Source of the DNA: Gammaproteobacteria bacterium
Lineage (GTDB): Bacteria; Pseudomonadota; Gammaproteobacteria; Steroidobacterales; BM003
Direction of reading: 5' to 3'
DNA: 6,940 nucleotides
Assembly: GCA_026193125.1 (NCBI GenBank)
Contig: JAPHSC010000026.1
Coordinates: 1-6,940 of the forward strand
The position numbers and the translations under genes are program-made. The first letter of the stretch is position 1, and the number at the start of each line of letters is the position of its first letter. Positions 5,629 through 6,940 of the stretch are shown piece after piece. The notes under the pieces were generated by a model, which saw only the letters and a program-made list of their open reading frames with translations, made no database searches and was not told where the DNA came from.

Positions 5629-5654
5629 AATGGCCGCTCCTGGCCGAATGCAGT
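5629..5654 (-). repeat. Dispersed 26-base motif, copy downstream of the membrane-protein gene
   Basis: On the minus strand it reads ACTGCATTCGGCC then AGGAGCGGCCATT. It matches the copy at 2683-2708 at about 17 of 26 positions and keeps the core CGRCC-CGGNCAT. The CAT end points back at the membrane-protein gene, 15 bases past its stop. Confidence 0.45.
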
Positions 5655-5734
5655 CGTAACCACACCCTGAATTTGGCTCTGATTTAGTTCTCCTTTCCAC
5701 TTGGAAGCGGTTATCAGTGGGAAGGGATGGTTAA

Positions 5735-5926
5735 TGGCAGCTAACGAGTGCGGATAATCATGGAGAAATCGCGGGGGGGTCAAAAGAAGACGGCGAAACC
5801 GAATGCTACCCGGTGACGATGGTAGAAACCCTGCTGGCGCACTTCCGCGAGCCAGAATAGAAAGCCCCGACGCGCAGAGCCCGCCACACCGTTGCCAAAT
5901 GTTTGCAGGTGGCAAACAATCAAAGC
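5735..5926 (+). pseudogene. Possible remnant frame with in-frame TAG ahead of the 53-codon frame
   Basis: Between 5614 and 5926 no intact gene is seen. One plus frame runs from 5735 through KEDGETECYPVTMVETLLAH and FREPE to a TAG at 5858-5860. It then stays open through the 53-codon frame up to 6088. The segment before the TAG has protein-like composition but no start with a ribosome binding site and no family I recognise. A 5760-5816 frame (MEKSRGGQKK...) is short and basic and is probably not a gene. Confidence 0.25.
5900..5918 (+). promoter_or_regulatory. Hairpin just upstream of the 53-codon frame
   Basis: TGTTTGC (5900-5906) pairs perfectly with GCAAACA (5912-5918) around the loop AGGTG. 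An alternative stem TTGCCA (5892-5897) with TGGCAA (5910-5915) uses the same right arm, so the two exclude each other. The AGGTG that could serve as a ribosome binding site lies in the loop, 15 bases before ATG 5927. The regulatory role is a guess. Confidence 0.25.
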
Positions 5927-6088
5927 ATGGACAAGTCCGACACCTTTGAACAGGCGGAGCAACTGTTGCGCGAGCTACCGCTTCGCCCGGACATCTTTGA
6001 ACGACTCGACGGGTTGCGCCAGCAGACCCCGGAACAATACCGGTTTCTGTTCGATAACTTCTATGAAGCGGCCATAGCAGCGTCGTGA
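5927..6088 (+). CDS. Small hypothetical protein of 53 residues, possibly a gene remnant
   Basis: From ATG 5927 to TGA 6086-6088 the frame reads MDKSDTFEQAEQLLRELPLR, then PDIFERLDGLRQQTPEQYRF, then LFDNFYEAAIAAS. The composition is that of a soluble, acidic, mostly alpha-helical protein, and codon use is like the neighbouring real genes. The frame remains open upstream to 5861, with TTG at 5903 as an alternative start. No good Shine-Dalgarno sequence is near ATG 5927; AGGTG lies 15 bases away inside a hairpin. No family was recognised. Because the surroundings hold stop-interrupted frames, this may be a fragment of a longer dead gene. Confidence 0.35.
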   Translation: MDKSDTFEQAEQLLRELPLRPDIFERLDGLRQQTPEQYRFLFDNFYEAAIAAS

Positions 6089-6273
6089 TCCTGTCAGCGG
6101 GCGACCTGGGCGTTGGGATCGACACCGGCGATAACGGACCCGGCCCCATTCAGCGGCTCGATGATGACTGGTCCGACTACCTGAAAGACGGCCAGCCGGG
6201 CACCTGGCCGGTGAAGCTGGAATAGTTGGAGCCGGGGAAGTATCGGGTCAGGGATTGTGCAGGCCCCACCTAA
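6067..6273 (+). pseudogene. Remnant of a larger protein gene interrupted by TAG
   Basis: The plus frame from 6067 reads SSVVILSAGDLGVGIDTGDN, GPGPIQRLDDDWSDYLKDGQ and PGTWPVKLE, then meets TAG at 6223-6225. It continues LEPGKYRVRDCAGPT to TAA at 6271-6273. The words on both sides of the TAG fit together (VKLE-x-LEPGKYRV), as in the strand-turn-strand edge of an extracellular beta-sandwich domain. That suggests one domain broken by a nonsense mutation. The only start, GTG 6085, has no ribosome binding site and overlaps the TGA of the 53-codon frame. The parent family was not recognised. Confidence 0.4.
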
Positions 6274-6548
6274 ACGGGGATCGGTGCAAAGGGAAAACCG
6301 TTGCCGATAGCCTGCCCGATCCTGGGCGGGGTGCATATAGGACATTGACTCGACTTCTCAGGAAATAATTCATCACTCCCGAATCAAATAGACAATAAAT
6401 AACGGAGGTTTATACTTAAATATGCGGTACCGGCCGCTATTTCATCGTCAGATTATTCAAACAAGTCTGCAAACAAAAATCCAATAACCTCCCGATCCAT
6501 TAGCGGTTCAGGCCGCAATCAAGTGATTAATTGACGGAGGTTAATGTC
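6274..6548. other. AT-rich leader region before the 106-residue gene
   Basis: No clear gene is seen. A hairpin pairs CCTGCCC (6311-6317) with GGGCGGG (6324-6330) around GATCCT, with one G-U pair and no T-run. A TTGACT (6345-6350) with TAATTC (6366-6371) resembles a promoter, but the 15-base spacer is short. ACGGAGGTT occurs at 6402-6410 and again at 6534-6542 as the ribosome binding site of the next gene, and GGAGGTT also occurs inverted at 6486-6492. A 21-codon frame, ATG 6422 to TAA 6487, might be a leader peptide, though its GGAGG is 13 bases away. Confidence 0.3.
6536..6540 (+). promoter_or_regulatory. Ribosome binding site of the 106-residue protein
   Basis: GGAGG is followed by TTAATGTC and ATG 6549. 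It sets the start at 6549 rather than the in-frame TTG 6531, whose first codons would consist of this site itself. Confidence 0.85.
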
Positions 6549-6869
6549 ATGATCGGTAGGTTAGCTCCCAAGCCCGATCATAGAGTAGTGTGTACTCAAC
6601 CCTGGTGTCCCCTCAAAGCACATGGTCTTAAAGCAGAAGACTTGGCCGATCTGTTAATCAGATACTTGGCGGGTGAATCGCGTGAAGTCATTAGTCCCGA
6701 AGCCAAAAGGATTGCAGTTCGCCATGTATGCCGATTCTGCGCTTTGAATGTCATGCAGGGAAAAAAAACCTATCTGACGAAACCCGAATGGCAGCGTCTA
6801 GATGAGCTGGGCCGGTGGCATCACAGGCGGTACCGCCGAAGAGAAATATTGGGCTATCGGCAGCAGTAG
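6549..6869 (+). CDS. Small basic protein with two cysteine pairs, putative zinc-binding, unknown function
   Basis: A 106-residue protein from ATG 6549 (GGAGG 8 bases upstream) to TAG 6867-6869. It has Cys15-x4-Cys20 (VVCTQPWC) near the N-terminus and Cys61-x2-Cys64 (HVCRFC) in the middle, a four-cysteine pattern that could hold one zinc ion. Between them lies a helix-like stretch (LKAEDLADLLIRYLAGESRE). The C-terminal third is strongly basic (RWHHRRYRRREILGYRQQ), which fits nucleic-acid binding. No known domain was recognised, so zinc and DNA/RNA binding are inferences from residues only. It appears to be a single-gene unit, with an AT-rich leader before it and an intrinsic terminator 38 bases after the stop. 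Codon use is more AT-rich than in the left-hand genes. Confidence 0.75.
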   Translation: MIGRLAPKPDHRVVCTQPWCPLKAHGLKAEDLADLLIRYLAGESREVISPEAKRIAVRHVCRFCALNVMQGKKTYLTKPEWQRLDELGRWHHRRYRRREILGYRQQ

Positions 6870-6906
6870 GAAAACATGTGCTCCACAGCTTGGGCAAATG
6901 TGGAAT

Positions 6907-6932
6907 CAGTGCAAGCGGGCACTGTTTTGTTT
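6907..6932 (+). terminator. Intrinsic terminator of the 106-residue protein gene
   Basis: CAGTGC (6907-6912) pairs perfectly with GCACTG (6919-6924) around AAGCGG and is followed at once by TTTTGTTT. It lies 38 bases past the TAG stop on the same strand, a standard rho-independent layout. Confidence 0.75.
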
Positions 6933-6940
6933 AGCCTGCC

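Noticed and set aside
5702..5725. Short inverted words around GGAAGCGG / GTGGGAAGG as part of another repeat arm
   Set aside because: They resemble TTCCGCTT blocks of the hydrolase arms only over 7-8 bases, at a different distance from the core motif; too weak to call.
5568..6149. 193-codon minus frame over 5568-6149
   Set aside because: Pro/Ser/Arg-rich translation without start signal or domain. It runs into the membrane-protein gene and opposes better plus-strand frames.
6094..6345. 83-codon minus frame over the decayed region
   Set aside because: The plus strand gives a more protein-like translation here. The minus frame has no ribosome binding site or recognisable domain.

Overview
The window reads as a chromosomal segment of a proteobacterium, most likely a gammaproteobacterium. 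The grounds are strong Shine-Dalgarno starts (GGAGG, AGGAG, AAGGAG), moderately high G+C in most genes, and protein families common in that group. No rRNA, tRNA, CRISPR array, transposase or integrase was seen.

Left part (1-2480). The 3' end of a transglutaminase-like protein runs in from the left edge. It converges on, and overlaps by 4 bases, a small membrane-anchored cysteine-containing protein on the minus strand. Next come a 396-residue secreted protein of unknown function and a 55-residue membrane protein, both minus strand. Their starts are fixed by clear ribosome binding sites.

Middle part (2480-5660). This is a patchwork of accessory metabolic genes separated by 270-310 base gaps: a carbon-nitrogen hydrolase (minus), the decayed tail of what looks like a DUF4242 protein, a SnoaL/NTF2-like protein (plus), and a tight two-gene unit of a DUF4336 protein and a four-helix membrane protein (plus). 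The gaps share a degenerate motif of about 26 bases, core CGRCC...CGGNCAT. Two copies face inward around the hydrolase and two face inward around the DUF4336 pair. The hydrolase arms may share about 75-79 bases in all. This cassette-like layout is the most unusual feature of the window, but it rests on alignment by eye.

Right part (5660-6940). A stretch of broken or very short reading frames (a 53-codon frame and a frame interrupted by TAG) looks like gene decay. It is followed by an AT-rich leader and an unrecognised 106-residue protein with two cysteine pairs, with a good intrinsic terminator near the right edge.

Apart from the DUF4336/membrane pair, the genes do not form an evident pathway. 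The segment is best read as an accessory or hypervariable region.
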